64,000 nt of DNA from Corynebacterium heidelbergense (lineage in GTDB: Bacteria > Actinomycetota > Actinomycetes > Mycobacteriales > Mycobacteriaceae), in contig NZ_CP063191.1 in NCBI RefSeq assembly GCF_028609845.1, positions 1,240,001 to 1,304,000 on the forward strand, read 5' to 3'. Position 1 is the stretch's first letter. Every line of letters begins with the position of its first letter. Made by a program: the position numbers and the translations under genes. Positions 37,620 to 47,003 of this stretch are shown here, in pieces. The notes beneath the pieces are model-generated. The model made no database searches. It was not told where the DNA came from and saw only the letters and a program-made list of their open reading frames with translations.

Positions 37620-38573
37620 CTAGGTCACGGAGTTGGCGTCCAAAAGAGGAAAAGAACCCCGGAAGACAATCTGAGATGGGCCGGTGAGCGTGGAACCATC
37701 CTCGGTCACGCTCACCTGGACTTCTCCGCCGGGCACGGAGACAGCGACATTCCCCACCCGGCGCCCCCGGTGGGCAAGCGCTGCCACAGCCGCGGCGACG
37801 GTGCCCGTCCCGCAAGACTCGGTCTCCCCAACCCCGCGCTCATGCACCCGCATATGCGCCCGGCCGCCGGCCAGCGGGGTCAGCAACTCCAGGTTCAGGC
37901 CCTCCGGGAAGACCTCCGGATCCCCCTCCACGGGCAACGGCACGGGCAGTTGCGCCAGGGAATGGGCGTCGTGATCCTCCAGGACTACAGCCAGGTGCGG
38001 GTTACCCATATCCACGCCGAGTCCCCGCAACTGCTGGCCATTCCACCGGGCCGTGGCGGGCCCGAGGAGGTGCGGAGCCCCCATGTCCACGCTGACTACC
38101 GCGTCCCGGGCGTCGGCACGGTGGAGGACCACCCGCTTGGCCCCGGCGCGGGTGCCCACGGAGAAGGGCTCTACCCCCTCGGCAGCGGGAATGAGCCCCT
38201 CCGCAACGAGGACGTGGGCGAACACCCGCACCCCATTGCCGCACATTTGGGCTACGGAACCGTCGGCGTTGCGATAATCCATGAACCACGTCGCCTTCCC
38301 ACATCCGGTGGGTCGCTGCGGGATCACGCCCGCGCGCTCCAAGGCCCCTGCCCGGGCTACCCGGATGAGGCCATCGGCCCCCACCCCGGCGCGCCGATCG
38401 CACATGGCCCGCACCAACTGCGGGGGGCATTCCAGCTCGGCCTCGGGATCCACCAGAACCACGAAATCGTTGCGGGTGCCGTGGGCCTTGATGAAGGGCA
38501 GGGCCGGGCGCTTCGACGTGGGCGGGCCGCTCTGTGTGCCGACGGCTGGGGAGATGTCGCGGGAATCGTTCAT
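37620..38573 (-). CDS. dapF: Diaminopimelate epimerase
   Basis: Converts LL-diaminopimelate to meso-diaminopimelate for lysine and for the peptidoglycan cross-link. It has 317 residues. The two catalytic cysteines are C111 in MCGNGVR and C254 in ESCGTGT. A variable loop before the first motif contains two extra residues of note (TGCGKATWF). The ATG at 38571-38573 lies 13 nt after the miaA stop; a GTG four codons earlier is possible. It is the second gene of a miaA-dapF operon and convergent with the Cys-tailed gene. Confidence 0.95.
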   Translation of the reverse strand: MNDSRDISPAVGTQSGPPTSKRPALPFIKAHGTRNDFVVLVDPEAELECPPQLVRAMCDRRAGVGADGLIRVARAGALERAGVIPQRPTGCGKATWFMDYRNADGSVAQMCGNGVRVFAHVLVAEGLIPAAEGVEPFSVGTRAGAKRVVLHRADARDAVVSVDMGAPHLLGPATARWNGQQLRGLGVDMGNPHLAVVLEDHDAHSLAQLPVPLPVEGDPEVFPEGLNLELLTPLAGGRAHMRVHERGVGETESCGTGTVAAAVAALAHRGRRVGNVAVSVPGGEVQVSVTEDGSTLTGPSQIVFRGSFPLLDANSVT

Positions 38574-38586
38574 CAGGTGCCCCACT

Positions 38587-39561
38587 TTATACCCCGCTCG
38601 CCTGCGCCTCCGCGGCCAACTGCACCACCGCAGCCACGGCCGCTGGGTCCCCAGCCTCTACCCACCGGATGCGCGGATCGCGCCGAAACCAGCTACGCTG
38701 GCGCCGCGCATAGCGCCGGGTGCCGACCACCGTGGACTCCTGAGCTTCGTCGACAGTCATCGTTCCGGCGATGGCCGCCAGGGCCTGGGAATAGCCGATG
38801 GCCCGGCCAGCGGTGCTTTGCTCCACCAGCCCCCGCTCGACGAGGCCCCGAGTTTCCGTAAGCAGGCCCGAGTCGAACATGCGCTGCACGCGCGCCTCCA
38901 GGCGGGGGGATAGCCAGGTGGCGGGGGCCTGCAGGCCGATAATCCGGGCGTTCCACCGCGGCGGGCGATTCCTGTCCGGCTGGGTGGCGCTGAAGGGTTT
39001 ACCGGTCAGTTCGATGACCTCCAGGGCGCGGACGATTCGGCGGGGATCCCGGCGTTCAATGACGGCAGCGGCCTGGGGATCCACCGCGGCCAGGTGATCG
39101 TGTAGGGTCTCCACCCCAACGCGGTCCTGCTCGACCATCCAGCGTTGCCGGACCTCCGGATCCGTGGGCGGGAATTGCCAGTCGTCGATCAGGCCCTGGA
39201 TGTACATCATGGACCCGCCCACGATGACGGGGATGGTCCCGTCCCTGCGTAGGGCGTCCACGACCTGACCGGCTTGTTTCCGGTAGCGGGCCACGCTCGC
39301 CGTCTCGGTGACATCCAGGACATCCAACAGGTGGTGGGGAATGCACCTGCGCTGGGCGGGGGGAAGCTTCGCTGTGCCGATATCCATGCCCCGGTACATC
39401 TGCATGGAATCCGCGTTGACCACCTCCCCGCCGAGTTGTTCCGCCACGGCCAGGGCGGCCTCCGACTTCCCCGAACCCGTGGGGCCCACGATGACGATGG
39501 GGGTGGGCAGCGGCGCCGCGTCGGGTGGCGGCGGGCCGGTGTGGGTGTCGGTCGGGGTCAC
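38587..39561 (-). CDS. miaA: tRNA dimethylallyltransferase
   Basis: Transfers the dimethylallyl group to N6 of A37 in tRNAs reading UNN codons; MiaB in this window then methylthiolates it. It has 324 residues. Seen: P-loop VGPTGSGKSEAALAVAE (about residue 25), NADSMQMYRGMDIGTAKL with the catalytic aspartate, IPHHLLDVLD, VGGSMMYIQGLIDDW, and YARRQRSWFRRD. The GTG at 39559-39561 has no SD and lies 8 nt after TACCGT, suggesting a leaderless mRNA. dapF follows. Confidence 0.96.
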   Translation of the reverse strand: MTPTDTHTGPPPPDAAPLPTPIVIVGPTGSGKSEAALAVAEQLGGEVVNADSMQMYRGMDIGTAKLPPAQRRCIPHHLLDVLDVTETASVARYRKQAGQVVDALRRDGTIPVIVGGSMMYIQGLIDDWQFPPTDPEVRQRWMVEQDRVGVETLHDHLAAVDPQAAAVIERRDPRRIVRALEVIELTGKPFSATQPDRNRPPRWNARIIGLQAPATWLSPRLEARVQRMFDSGLLTETRGLVERGLVEQSTAGRAIGYSQALAAIAGTMTVDEAQESTVVGTRRYARRQRSWFRRDPRIRWVEAGDPAAVAAVVQLAAEAQASGV

Positions 39562-39569
39562 AAGGCTCT

Positions 39570-39575
39570 ACGGTA
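39570..39575 (-). promoter_or_regulatory. -10 element of the miaA-dapF operon, leaderless
   Basis: On the minus strand TACCGT ends 8 nt before the miaA GTG; no SD is seen. Confidence 0.45.
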
Positions 39576-39693
39576 GCGGCGCTCTCGGCGACCGAACGGT
39601 ACGGGTGCGGATGTGGGGGCGGGAACACCGCCCGCGCCTGTCCACACCTGCCCGCACCCCTGCTTGCCCCGGAACTCAAGGGGTAACGTGTGT

Positions 39694-39699
39694 CATAAT
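39694..39699 (+). promoter_or_regulatory. Possible -10 element of the DUF349 gene
   Basis: CATAAT preceded by TGT (extended -10). The predicted start near 39706 leaves a leader of about 100 nt ending in the SD AAGGAGT. Confidence 0.4.
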
Positions 39700-39809
39700 T
39701 CACTTTTGCACCTTCTACCCTTGATCGTTACCGCTCAAACCCCTCCCATATGTCCCCGGATCGTGTCCGTCCCGTGCGCCCACCGCGTGCTCATCGCTAA
39801 GGAGTAACC

Positions 39810-41192
39810 ATGACGCAGCATCCCGCGACTCCTGATTCCCCTGCCCCCGGCTCCGCCCCGTCTGGCCCCTCGCCGAAGCCGACTCCCAAGCCCCATCCCC
39901 TCCCCGGCCCCGCGACCACTCCCGGGTCCCCTGCTGCCGCAACGCCTACGCCCGCCCCGGTGCCCACCCCAGCGCAGTCCGATGCCGCCACCTTCGGCCG
40001 GGTGGACGAGGATGGCACCGTGTGGGTCCGCACCGCCAATGGGGAGCGCCAGGTCGGCCAGTGGCAGGCGGGCAGCCCGAAGGAGGGCCTCGCCCACTAT
40101 GCGAGCCGCTACCAGGACCTAGCCACGGAGGTAGCGCTGCTGCAGGCCCGCTTGAAATCGCACCCGGAGGAGGCCCAGCGCATTGGGTCGGACGCCACCG
40201 CCCTACGCGCCGGCCTGGACACCGCAGCTGTCGTGGGCGATCTCGTGGCCCTCGACCGGCAGCTAGCCGCCATCGAGCAGGCCAGCGTGGACACTAAAGA
40301 GCAGTTGGAGCAACGGCGCCAGCAGGAGCGGGAGCAATCCCTGGCCCGCAAGGAACAGTTGGCCACGGAAGCAGAAACCATCGCCGCGGAGTCCACCAAC
40401 TGGAAGGCCTCCGGCGACCGGCTACGCGAGATGTTCGAGGAATGGCGCACGATCCGGGGCGTGGACAAATCCACCGACGATGCCCTGTGGGAGCGTTTCT
40501 CCACCGCCCGCGAGAGCTTCCACCGCCGCCGTGGTGCCCACTTCGCGGAGTTGGACCGTAACCGCTCCAGCGTCAAGCGCGCGAAGGAGGAGATTATCGC
40601 CCGTGCGGAGGAGCTGCAGGATTCCACGGACTGGGTGGAGACGTCCAAGGCATTCCGGGGGCTCATGGACGAGTGGAAAGCCGCGGGTCGCGCCGGTCGC
40701 GCCGCCGATGACAAGCTGTGGGACCGTTTCCGGGCAGCCCAGGACGTTTTCTTCGGAGCCCGCAAGGCCGCCGAGGCCAAAAAGGACGAGCAGTACCAGC
40801 ACAATGCCGAGGCCAAGCAGGCATTGTTGAATGAATATTCCCCGCTCATTTCGGACGCCACCTCCCTAGCGTCCGCGAAAGCGGCCCTCCGGGAGCTGCA
40901 AGATAAGTGGGAGGAAGTGGGCTACGTCCCCCGCCGGGACATCTCCCGCTTCGAGAAGGACATCCGCACCTTGGAGGACAAGGTCGCCGCCCTGGAGGAT
41001 AGAGAATGGCGGCGAACCGACCCCGAGCTCCAGGCCCGGGTGGCCCAGTTCCAGGGCCGCGCGGATCGATTGGCCGCCGAGGCGGAGGCCGCCGCCGCGA
41101 ACGGCAAGACCGCCAAGGCCGAGCAGTTGCGCCAGCAGGCCGAGCAGTGGCAGGAGTGGGCGCGGACTGCGGCCTCGGCTACGGAGAGCTAA
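39810..41192 (+). CDS. DUF349 domain-containing coiled-coil protein
   Basis: A 460-residue protein. A proline-rich disordered N-terminus (about residues 1-50) is followed by a conserved beta segment (FGRVDEDGTVWVRTANGERQ) and long charged helices carrying repeated DUF349 units, whose hallmark W-K-A-[SA]-G or W-x-x-[VA]-G turns are visible in TNWKASGDRL, DEWKAAGRAGR and DKWEEVGYV. The role is unknown. It is the counterpart of Rv2731 and sits near miaA and miaB as in mycobacteria. The ATG at 39810 has an AAGGAGT SD. Confidence 0.87.
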   Translation: MTQHPATPDSPAPGSAPSGPSPKPTPKPHPLPGPATTPGSPAAATPTPAPVPTPAQSDAATFGRVDEDGTVWVRTANGERQVGQWQAGSPKEGLAHYASRYQDLATEVALLQARLKSHPEEAQRIGSDATALRAGLDTAAVVGDLVALDRQLAAIEQASVDTKEQLEQRRQQEREQSLARKEQLATEAETIAAESTNWKASGDRLREMFEEWRTIRGVDKSTDDALWERFSTARESFHRRRGAHFAELDRNRSSVKRAKEEIIARAEELQDSTDWVETSKAFRGLMDEWKAAGRAGRAADDKLWDRFRAAQDVFFGARKAAEAKKDEQYQHNAEAKQALLNEYSPLISDATSLASAKAALRELQDKWEEVGYVPRRDISRFEKDIRTLEDKVAALEDREWRRTDPELQARVAQFQGRADRLAAEAEAAAANGKTAKAEQLRQQAEQWQEWARTAASATES

Positions 41193-41194
41193 GC

Positions 41195-41222
41195 TCCCCG
41201 GCCCCTCCCCCGGCCCCGGGGA
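41195..41222. terminator. Stem-loop between convergent DUF349 and membrane-protein genes
   Basis: TCCCCGG and CCGGGGA form a perfect 7-bp stem around a 14-base C-rich loop in the 32-bp gap between two convergent genes, a likely bidirectional terminator. No U tract. Confidence 0.45.
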
Positions 41223-41224
41223 AG

Positions 41225-41944
41225 TTAACCCTCCTGCTTGCGCTGCCGCCTCGCCCGAGCGCGGGCGCGGCGGTCATCGACGATCTCCTCGGCGGGCCGG
41301 GGGGCAATGCCCGTGCGCAGGACCTGCTGGCGGGCCTGCGCTTCGGCGTTGTTGCTCGCCTCCTCCCGCCTCGCAGCGGCCAGCGCCCGCTGCAGGTGAT
41401 TCTTGGTGAACAGCAGCCACGTCAACCCGCCGAAGACCAACGTCATCCCCACGCATCCGACGATCAGCCCGAAGCTGGGCCCCACCCCGGTGTCCGTCAC
41501 CGGCCGGGATTGACGCATCCAAATAGCCAGGATGCTGTACCACCAGCCGATCCCGCCGACTGCCCAGTTCACCCAAGCCACCAGCCAGGACTTGGACACG
41601 ATTGTGCCGACCGTGAGCAGCAGGCCCCCAATGAGCGCGAGGGTGGCGTAGGCGTATTCGGGGTAGGTGGTGTGGGCCGCACCCGCCTTGGCGGAGTGAA
41701 AGAGGACGTCGTAACCCATGACCGCTCCCGCATGGGGCAGGAAGAAGTACAGCAGAACTGCCATAGTCCCCGTTGTCATCAGCGGTAGCTGATAGCGGTA
41801 GTCCACTACTTTCGCAGCCTCCCGCTCGGCGGCGCGCAGGTCCTTGCGGTATGGCGCGAGGCGGTCCGGCTTCGCGGCCGGGGAGGTCCCCGCCGTTGCC
41901 GGGGTCCCCCGGCCCTCGGAGCTCTTGCCTGCTGAGTTCGTCAC
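41225..41944 (-). CDS. Conserved integral membrane protein (Rv2732c-like)
   Basis: A 239-residue membrane protein. After a hydrophilic N-terminus of about 50 residues there are about four helices (PLMTTGTMAVLLYFFLP, YATLALIGGLLLTVGTIV, WVNWAVGGIGWWYSILAIW, IVGCVGMTLVFGGLTWLLF) and a basic C-terminal tail (RRARARARRQRKQ). By position and topology it is the counterpart of mycobacterial Rv2732c, function unknown. The GTG at 41942-41944 is 11 nt after the miaB stop with a GAGG-type SD close by, so it is co-transcribed with miaB. Confidence 0.82.
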   Translation of the reverse strand: MTNSAGKSSEGRGTPATAGTSPAAKPDRLAPYRKDLRAAEREAAKVVDYRYQLPLMTTGTMAVLLYFFLPHAGAVMGYDVLFHSAKAGAAHTTYPEYAYATLALIGGLLLTVGTIVSKSWLVAWVNWAVGGIGWWYSILAIWMRQSRPVTDTGVGPSFGLIVGCVGMTLVFGGLTWLLFTKNHLQRALAAARREEASNNAEAQARQQVLRTGIAPRPAEEIVDDRRARARARRQRKQEG

Positions 41945-41955
41945 GTCCCTCGCCT

Positions 41956-43497
41956 CTACCTTCCGATCTGCTCAACCGCGTCATCGCGGCGGATAGTTGG
42001 TAACCCTAGTCCCACCCCCACCGGGGCGGTTGTGGGCACCCGCCCGGCCTCGGACATATCCCCCGCCCGGGTGCGCACGTGATCGCGCACGCCCGTATCC
42101 GAGATGAGGAAGTGCGGGGCGGCGGAGGTGATCTCCACGGTCACCTCGTCCCCCGGGCGCACCGAGCCGTCGTGGGCGAAGTGGACTAGCCGCCCGTCCC
42201 TGCAGCGCCCACTCATCCGGTGGGTCCGGTCGTTCTTGCGGCCCCCGCCCTCTAGCACCAGCAGCTCTTGGGTCGTGCCCACGAGGGCCCGGTTCTCCTC
42301 TTCGCTGATGCGCTCCTGGAGACGCAGCAACCGGTCGTAGCGGTGCTGCACAACGTCCTTCGGCACCTGCTGGTCCATCGTGGCCGCCGGCGTGCCCGGG
42401 CGCGGGGAGTATTGGAAGGTGAAGGCACTGGCGAAGCGGGCCTGTTCCACGACATTCAAGGTGTCCTGGAAGTCCTCCTCCGTCTCCCCGGGGAAGCCGA
42501 CAATGATGTCCGTCGTGATCGCGGCGTGCGGCAGTCGCTCCCGGACCCGGTCGAGGATTCCGAGGAACTTCCGGGAGCGGTAGGACCGCCGCATCTGCTT
42601 GAGCACCCGGTCCGAGCCGGACTGCAGCGGCATGTGGAGCTGCGGGCACACCACGGGAGTCTCCGCCATGGCCTCGATCACGTCCTCCGTGAACTCCGCC
42701 GGGTGCGGGCTGGTGAACCGCAGGCGCCGCAGGCCCTCAATCTCGCCGCAGGCTCGCAGCAGCTTCGCGAAGGCCCCACGATCGCGCGGGAGGGTGGCGT
42801 CCGAAAAATTAACACCGTAGGCATTGACGTTCTGCCCCAGCAGAGTGACCTCGGTGACCCCCTGCTCCACCAGTGCCCTGACCTCCGCCAGGATGTCGCC
42901 CGGCCGCCGATCCTGCTCTTTGCCGCGCAGGGAGGGCACGATGCAGAACGTGCACGTGTTATTGCACCCCACGGAGATGGAGACCCACCCCGCGTAGGCC
43001 GATTCGCGCTTGGCGGGCAGGACGGAGGGGAACTGCTCCAGGGCATCCACGATCTCCACCTCGGCGCGCTCGTTGTGCTCCGCGCGCTGCAACAAGGTGG
43101 GCAGGGAACCCAGGTTGTGCGTCCCGAAGACCACGTCCACCCACGGGGCCCGATCAACAATCCGCTGGCCATCCTTCTGGGCCATACACCCGCCCACGGC
43201 GATCTGCATGCCCGGGTGGGCGTCCTTGACCGCCTTTACCTGTCCCAGAGTTCCGTAGAGCCGGTTGTCCGCATTCTCGCGCACAGCACAGGTGTTGTAC
43301 ACCAGCACGTCCGGGACGGAGCCGTGCGGGGCCGCGACATACCCGGAGCTTTCCAGAAGCCCAGAGAGGCGCTCGGAATCGTGAACGTTCATCTGACACC
43401 CAAAGGTCCGCACTTCGTAGGTACGCGCCGACGCGGAATCGGCCTCCCACGAAGTCTGAAAATCATCGCCAATTGTCGCTGCTGGGGGTCTTATCAC
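41956..43497 (-). CDS. miaB: tRNA-2-methylthio-N6-dimethylallyladenosine synthase
   Basis: A radical-SAM methylthiotransferase acting on i6A37 made by MiaA. It has 513 residues. The N-terminal UPF0004 domain carries three cluster cysteines ([23 protein letters not shown]). The radical-SAM CxxxCxxC is in [12 protein letters not shown] (about residue 176), and a C-terminal TRAM domain binds RNA. A Gly/Pro-rich tail of about 40 residues is extra. The GTG at 43495-43497 lies 8 nt after TAGGAT without an SD, so a leaderless mRNA is predicted. It is divergent from gluA. Confidence 0.96.
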   Translation of the reverse strand: MIRPPAATIGDDFQTSWEADSASARTYEVRTFGCQMNVHDSERLSGLLESSGYVAAPHGSVPDVLVYNTCAVRENADNRLYGTLGQVKAVKDAHPGMQIAVGGCMAQKDGQRIVDRAPWVDVVFGTHNLGSLPTLLQRAEHNERAEVEIVDALEQFPSVLPAKRESAYAGWVSISVGCNNTCTFCIVPSLRGKEQDRRPGDILAEVRALVEQGVTEVTLLGQNVNAYGVNFSDATLPRDRGAFAKLLRACGEIEGLRRLRFTSPHPAEFTEDVIEAMAETPVVCPQLHMPLQSGSDRVLKQMRRSYRSRKFLGILDRVRERLPHAAITTDIIVGFPGETEEDFQDTLNVVEQARFASAFTFQYSPRPGTPAATMDQQVPKDVVQHRYDRLLRLQERISEEENRALVGTTQELLVLEGGGRKNDRTHRMSGRCRDGRLVHFAHDGSVRPGDEVTVEITSAAPHFLISDTGVRDHVRTRAGDMSEAGRVPTTAPVGVGLGLPTIRRDDAVEQIGR

Positions 43498-43505
43498 GGG
43501 GAACG

Positions 43506-43511
43506 ATCCTA
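43506..43511 (-). promoter_or_regulatory. -10 element of miaB, leaderless
   Basis: On the minus strand TAGGAT ends 8 nt before the miaB GTG; no SD. Confidence 0.5.
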
Positions 43512-43568
43512 CCGCCGTCCCGGGGGGAAGAGCGAAAAAGATCGGCCGCTGCGGCGCCCCGGATGCAT

Positions 43569-43574
43569 TAAAGT
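43569..43574 (+). promoter_or_regulatory. -10 element of gluABCD, leaderless
   Basis: TAAAGT ends 7 nt before the ATG at 43582 with no SD. It supports the upstream of two candidate gluA starts. Confidence 0.55.
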
Positions 43575-43581
43575 TCTATAA

Positions 43582-44397
43582 ATGACTGAGAGCACCCTCG
43601 GCAGCCCAGAACCGCGACCCCAGGCGAGCCCTCCGCCACGCCCCGATGGCACAGCCCACAGCACCCCCATGATCTCGCTCAAGGGGGTGGACAAACACTA
43701 CGGCGACTACCACGCCCTCCGGAACATCAACCTCGACGTGCCCGCCGGGCAGGTGGTCGTGCTTCTCGGCCCCTCCGGCTCCGGCAAATCCACCCTGTGC
43801 CGCACCATCAACCGCCTCGAGACCATCGATAGCGGCGAGATCCGCATCAACGGCGAACTCCTACCGGAGGAAGGCAAAGACCTCGCCCGGTTGCGCTCCG
43901 AAGTGGGAATGGTCTTCCAGTCCTTCAATTTGTTCAGCCACATGACCATCCTGGAGAACGTCACGCTCGCGCCCCGCAAGGTGCGCAAACTCTCCGCGGC
44001 GGACGCCAAGGAAAAGGCCATGAGCCTGCTGGAGCGCGTCGGTATCGCCGAGCACGCGCAGAAGTACCCGGCGCAATTGTCCGGCGGTCAGCAGCAGCGC
44101 GTCGCGATCGCCCGGGCCCTGGCCATGGACCCCGCGGTCATGCTCTTCGATGAGCCGACGTCCGCCCTGGATCCGGAGATGATCAATGAGGTTCTGGACG
44201 TCATGGCCGACCTCGCCTCCGGGGGCATGACGATGGTGTGCGTGACCCACGAGATGGGGTTTGCCCGCAAGGTTGCCAACCGCATCTTGTTCATGGCGGA
44301 GGGCAGCATTGTGGAGGACGCCAAACCGGCGGATTTCTTCCAGAACCCGCAGACGGATCGAGCCAAGGACTTCCTGGGCAAGATCCTGGGCCACTAA
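43582..44397 (+). CDS. gluA: Glutamate ABC transporter, ATP-binding protein
   Basis: ATPase of the corynebacterial glutamate importer GluABCD. It has 271 residues. Walker A is [18 protein letters not shown], the Q-loop [12 protein letters not shown], the signature [16 protein letters not shown], Walker [15 protein letters not shown] and the H-loop THEMGF. The conserved protein begins at the internal ATG at 43669 ([12 protein letters not shown]), so the 29-residue Pro/Ser-rich N-terminus is extra. It is kept because the TAAAGT -10 sits 7 nt before the ATG at 43582 and no SD precedes 43669. First gene of a four-gene operon. Confidence 0.95.
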   Translation: MTESTLGSPEPRPQASPPPRPDGTAHSTPMISLKGVDKHYGDYHALRNINLDVPAGQVVVLLGPSGSGKSTLCRTINRLETIDSGEIRINGELLPEEGKDLARLRSEVGMVFQSFNLFSHMTILENVTLAPRKVRKLSAADAKEKAMSLLERVGIAEHAQKYPAQLSGGQQQRVAIARALAMDPAVMLFDEPTSALDPEMINEVLDVMADLASGGMTMVCVTHEMGFARKVANRILFMAEGSIVEDAKPADFFQNPQTDRAKDFLGKILGH

Positions 44398-44435
44398 AGC
44401 CCCGGTAGCCGAGGCAGAGAGGGGTAATAGGGAAC

Positions 44436-45347
44436 ATGACTTATTCCACGCACCACCGCAGCGCGCAGCGGCCCGCAGCCGGGCTGCTGCGCCGGGTGGG
44501 AGCCGCCCTCCTGGCGGCCTGCACGGTTATGGGGCTCGCCGCCTGCAGCGGCGGGGAGCCTCGTGACCTGCTCAGCAGTATCCGAGACGGACACGTGATC
44601 CTGGGCACTAAGTTCGACCAACCGGGGTTGGGCGTGCGCACGCCCGACCGGGACTTCGCCGGGGTGGACACCGACGTCTCCCGGTTTGTGGTGAACTACT
44701 TGGCCCACAAGCACGGCTGGGCAGAGCCCAAGGTCACTTGGCGGGAAACGCCCACCGCTCAGCGGGAGACACTGATCGACAACGGGGAGGTGGACATGAT
44801 TGCGGCGACCTACTCTGTTAACGCCGGGCGGTTGCGCGCCGTGGACTTCGCCGGCCCCTACCTACTGACCCACCAGGGCCTGCTCGTGCGCAACGGCGGG
44901 AAGATCAACGGGTTGGAGGACATGGACAGCTCTACCTTGTTGTGCTCCGTCACCGGTTCCACGCCCGCCCAGAAGGTGAAGAAGGCACTACCGCAGGTGC
45001 AACTCCAGGAGTTCGATACCTACTCCGCCTGCGTGGAAGCCCTGGCCAACGGCAAGGTGGATGCCCTGACCACGGACGCCACGATTCTCGCCGGTTTTGC
45101 CCAGCAGCATCCCGGCCAGATGCGGGTCGTGGAGCTGAAGAAACCCGACGGCAAGTACTGGACCAACGAGAACTACGGAATCGGGATGGCCAAGGGCCAC
45201 CCACAGGCCGTTGCGGCGGTCAACGAAGCTCTCAACGCTATGCACGACACCGGGGAGTACACCCGCATCTTCCACCGCAACCTCGGCGAGAACGTGGATC
45301 CGGGGAAGAAACCGGCCATCGGCGATCTGTCATTTGTGAAGACTTAG
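44436..45347 (+). CDS. gluB: Glutamate-binding lipoprotein of the GluABCD transporter
   Basis: The extracytoplasmic solute-binding protein for glutamate. It has 303 residues. A signal peptide (RRVGAALLAACTVMGLAAC) ends in the lipobox LAAC, so the protein is lipid-anchored at that cysteine. The bacterial solute-binding domain 3 fold is visible (GTKFDQPGLGVR, MIAATYSVNAGRLRAVDFAG, NYGIGMAKGHP). It starts 38 nt after gluA, with GAGGGG and AGGG upstream of the ATG at 44436. Glutamate specificity is inferred from the operon. Confidence 0.94.
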   Translation: MTYSTHHRSAQRPAAGLLRRVGAALLAACTVMGLAACSGGEPRDLLSSIRDGHVILGTKFDQPGLGVRTPDRDFAGVDTDVSRFVVNYLAHKHGWAEPKVTWRETPTAQRETLIDNGEVDMIAATYSVNAGRLRAVDFAGPYLLTHQGLLVRNGGKINGLEDMDSSTLLCSVTGSTPAQKVKKALPQVQLQEFDTYSACVEALANGKVDALTTDATILAGFAQQHPGQMRVVELKKPDGKYWTNENYGIGMAKGHPQAVAAVNEALNAMHDTGEYTRIFHRNLGENVDPGKKPAIGDLSFVKT

Positions 45348-45365
45348 GAAAGGAGGAACAGTGCC

Positions 45366-46061
45366 ATGAATTCCGATGTGTGGTCCCAGTTAGGGCCAGC
45401 GCTGTTGCCGGCGTTCTGGATGACGATCAAGCTCACCGTGCTCTCGGCGATCTTCTCCATGATCCTCGGCACCATCCTCGTAGCCATGCGGGTCTCCCCG
45501 GTGCGGATTCTGCGCGTGCTGTCCACCTTCTACATCAATACGGTGCGCAATACGCCGCTGACGCTCATCGTGCTGTTCGCCATGCTGGGCCTATGGGTCA
45601 ACCTGAGCATCACCCTGGCGAACAACGGCCCCAACAATGCGCACTTCGCTACCTCCAATGCCTTTCGGCTGGCGGTGCTGGCCTTTACGGTGTACACCAG
45701 CGCCTTCGTGGCGGAGTCCCTGCGGTCCGGCATCAACACGGTCCCCTTCGGGCAGGCGGAAGCGGCCCGATCACTCGGGTTCACCTTCACGCAAAATTTC
45801 AGCTACATCATCTTCCCGCAAGCGCTGCGGGGTTCCATCGTGCCGCTGGGCAATACGTTGATAGCCCTGACCAAGAACACGACTATTGCCTCGGTCATCG
45901 GCGTGGCCGAGGCATCCCTACTGATGAAATCCACCATTGAGAAAAACGCCGATCAGGTGCTGTGGATCTTCGGCATCATTGCCCTGGGGTTTGTCATTCT
46001 CACCCTCCCCACGGGCCTTCTCTTTGGCTCCCTGAGCCGACGATTGGCGGTGAAGCGGTAG
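45366..46061 (+). CDS. gluC: Glutamate ABC transporter permease GluC
   Basis: One of two integral membrane permeases of the glutamate importer. It has 231 residues and about five helices, with the HisMQ-type EAA loop in QAEAARSLGFTFTQNF and IIFPQALR. The ATG at 45366 follows a strong AAGGAGG SD at 45351-45357. gluD begins at the next base after its stop. Confidence 0.95.
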   Translation: MNSDVWSQLGPALLPAFWMTIKLTVLSAIFSMILGTILVAMRVSPVRILRVLSTFYINTVRNTPLTLIVLFAMLGLWVNLSITLANNGPNNAHFATSNAFRLAVLAFTVYTSAFVAESLRSGINTVPFGQAEAARSLGFTFTQNFSYIIFPQALRGSIVPLGNTLIALTKNTTIASVIGVAEASLLMKSTIEKNADQVLWIFGIIALGFVILTLPTGLLFGSLSRRLAVKR

Positions 46062-47003
46062 ATGTCGAACACGCGCGCAACAGTTCTTTACGATGCCCCT
46101 GGTCCGAAGGGGCGGCGGCTTAACAGCATTCTGACCGTGGCTACGATCGTCGTTCTGGCTGCGTTCCTGGTGTGGGTGTTGCGCACCCTCGGGTCCACGG
46201 GCCAGTTAGAGGCGGCGAAGTGGAGCCCTTTCACTACCGCCTCGACATGGACCACCTACATCCTGCCGGGACTGTGGGGCACCCTGAAGGCGGCGGTCGT
46301 GTCCATCCTGGCGGCGCTCGTGCTCGGTGGTTTGCTGGGCGTGGGAAGGCTTTCCCACAACCGGTTCATTAGCGCTATCTGTGCGGTGGTGGTGGAGTTC
46401 TTCCGGGCGATTCCGGTGCTGCTGCTAATGATCTTCGCCTACCAGGTCTTCGCGATCTACGGGCTTGTACCGACGAGTCAACTGGCCTTTGCCGCGGTGG
46501 TCTTCGGCTTGACCTTGTACAACGGCTCGGTGATCGCCGAGGTCCTGCGCTCGGGGGTGCAGTCGCTGCCGAAGGGCCAGGAGGAAGCGGCGATGGCCCT
46601 GGGGCTGTCCCGGGCCCAGACGATGACGCGCATCCTGCTTCCCCAAGCGATCGCGGCGATGTTGCCGGCCATCATCTCCCAGATGGTGATCGCGCTGAAG
46701 GATTCGGCCCTGGGTTACACCATCGGGTACGTGGAAGTTGTGCGTTCCGGCCTGCAGTCAGCTTCCTGGTACCAAAACTACTTCGTGGCGATGATCGTGG
46801 TGGCCGTCATCATGATCCTCATCAACTACACGCTGTCCCGGGTGGCCGAGCGGGTGGAGCGTCAGCTCCGGGCGGGCCGGGCTCGGCGGAATATCGCCGC
46901 CAAGGTACCCCAACAGCAGGATCAGGGTTTGGATACGAAGGACAACGTCAACGTCGATTGGCACGATCCGGCGCACCGGGATCTTCGGAGCACGGCGGAG
47001 TAG
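46062..47003 (+). CDS. gluD: Glutamate ABC transporter permease GluD
   Basis: The second permease of GluABCD. It has 313 residues, with five to six helices and the EAA loop in [19 protein letters not shown] and LLPQAIA. A cytoplasmic tail of about 55 residues after the last helix is basic, then acidic. The ATG is directly adjacent to the gluC stop, so translation is coupled. Its last 56 nt overlap the 3' end of recX on the other strand. Confidence 0.95.
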   Translation: MSNTRATVLYDAPGPKGRRLNSILTVATIVVLAAFLVWVLRTLGSTGQLEAAKWSPFTTASTWTTYILPGLWGTLKAAVVSILAALVLGGLLGVGRLSHNRFISAICAVVVEFFRAIPVLLLMIFAYQVFAIYGLVPTSQLAFAAVVFGLTLYNGSVIAEVLRSGVQSLPKGQEEAAMALGLSRAQTMTRILLPQAIAAMLPAIISQMVIALKDSALGYTIGYVEVVRSGLQSASWYQNYFVAMIVVAVIMILINYTLSRVAERVERQLRAGRARRNIAAKVPQQQDQGLDTKDNVNVDWHDPAHRDLRSTAE

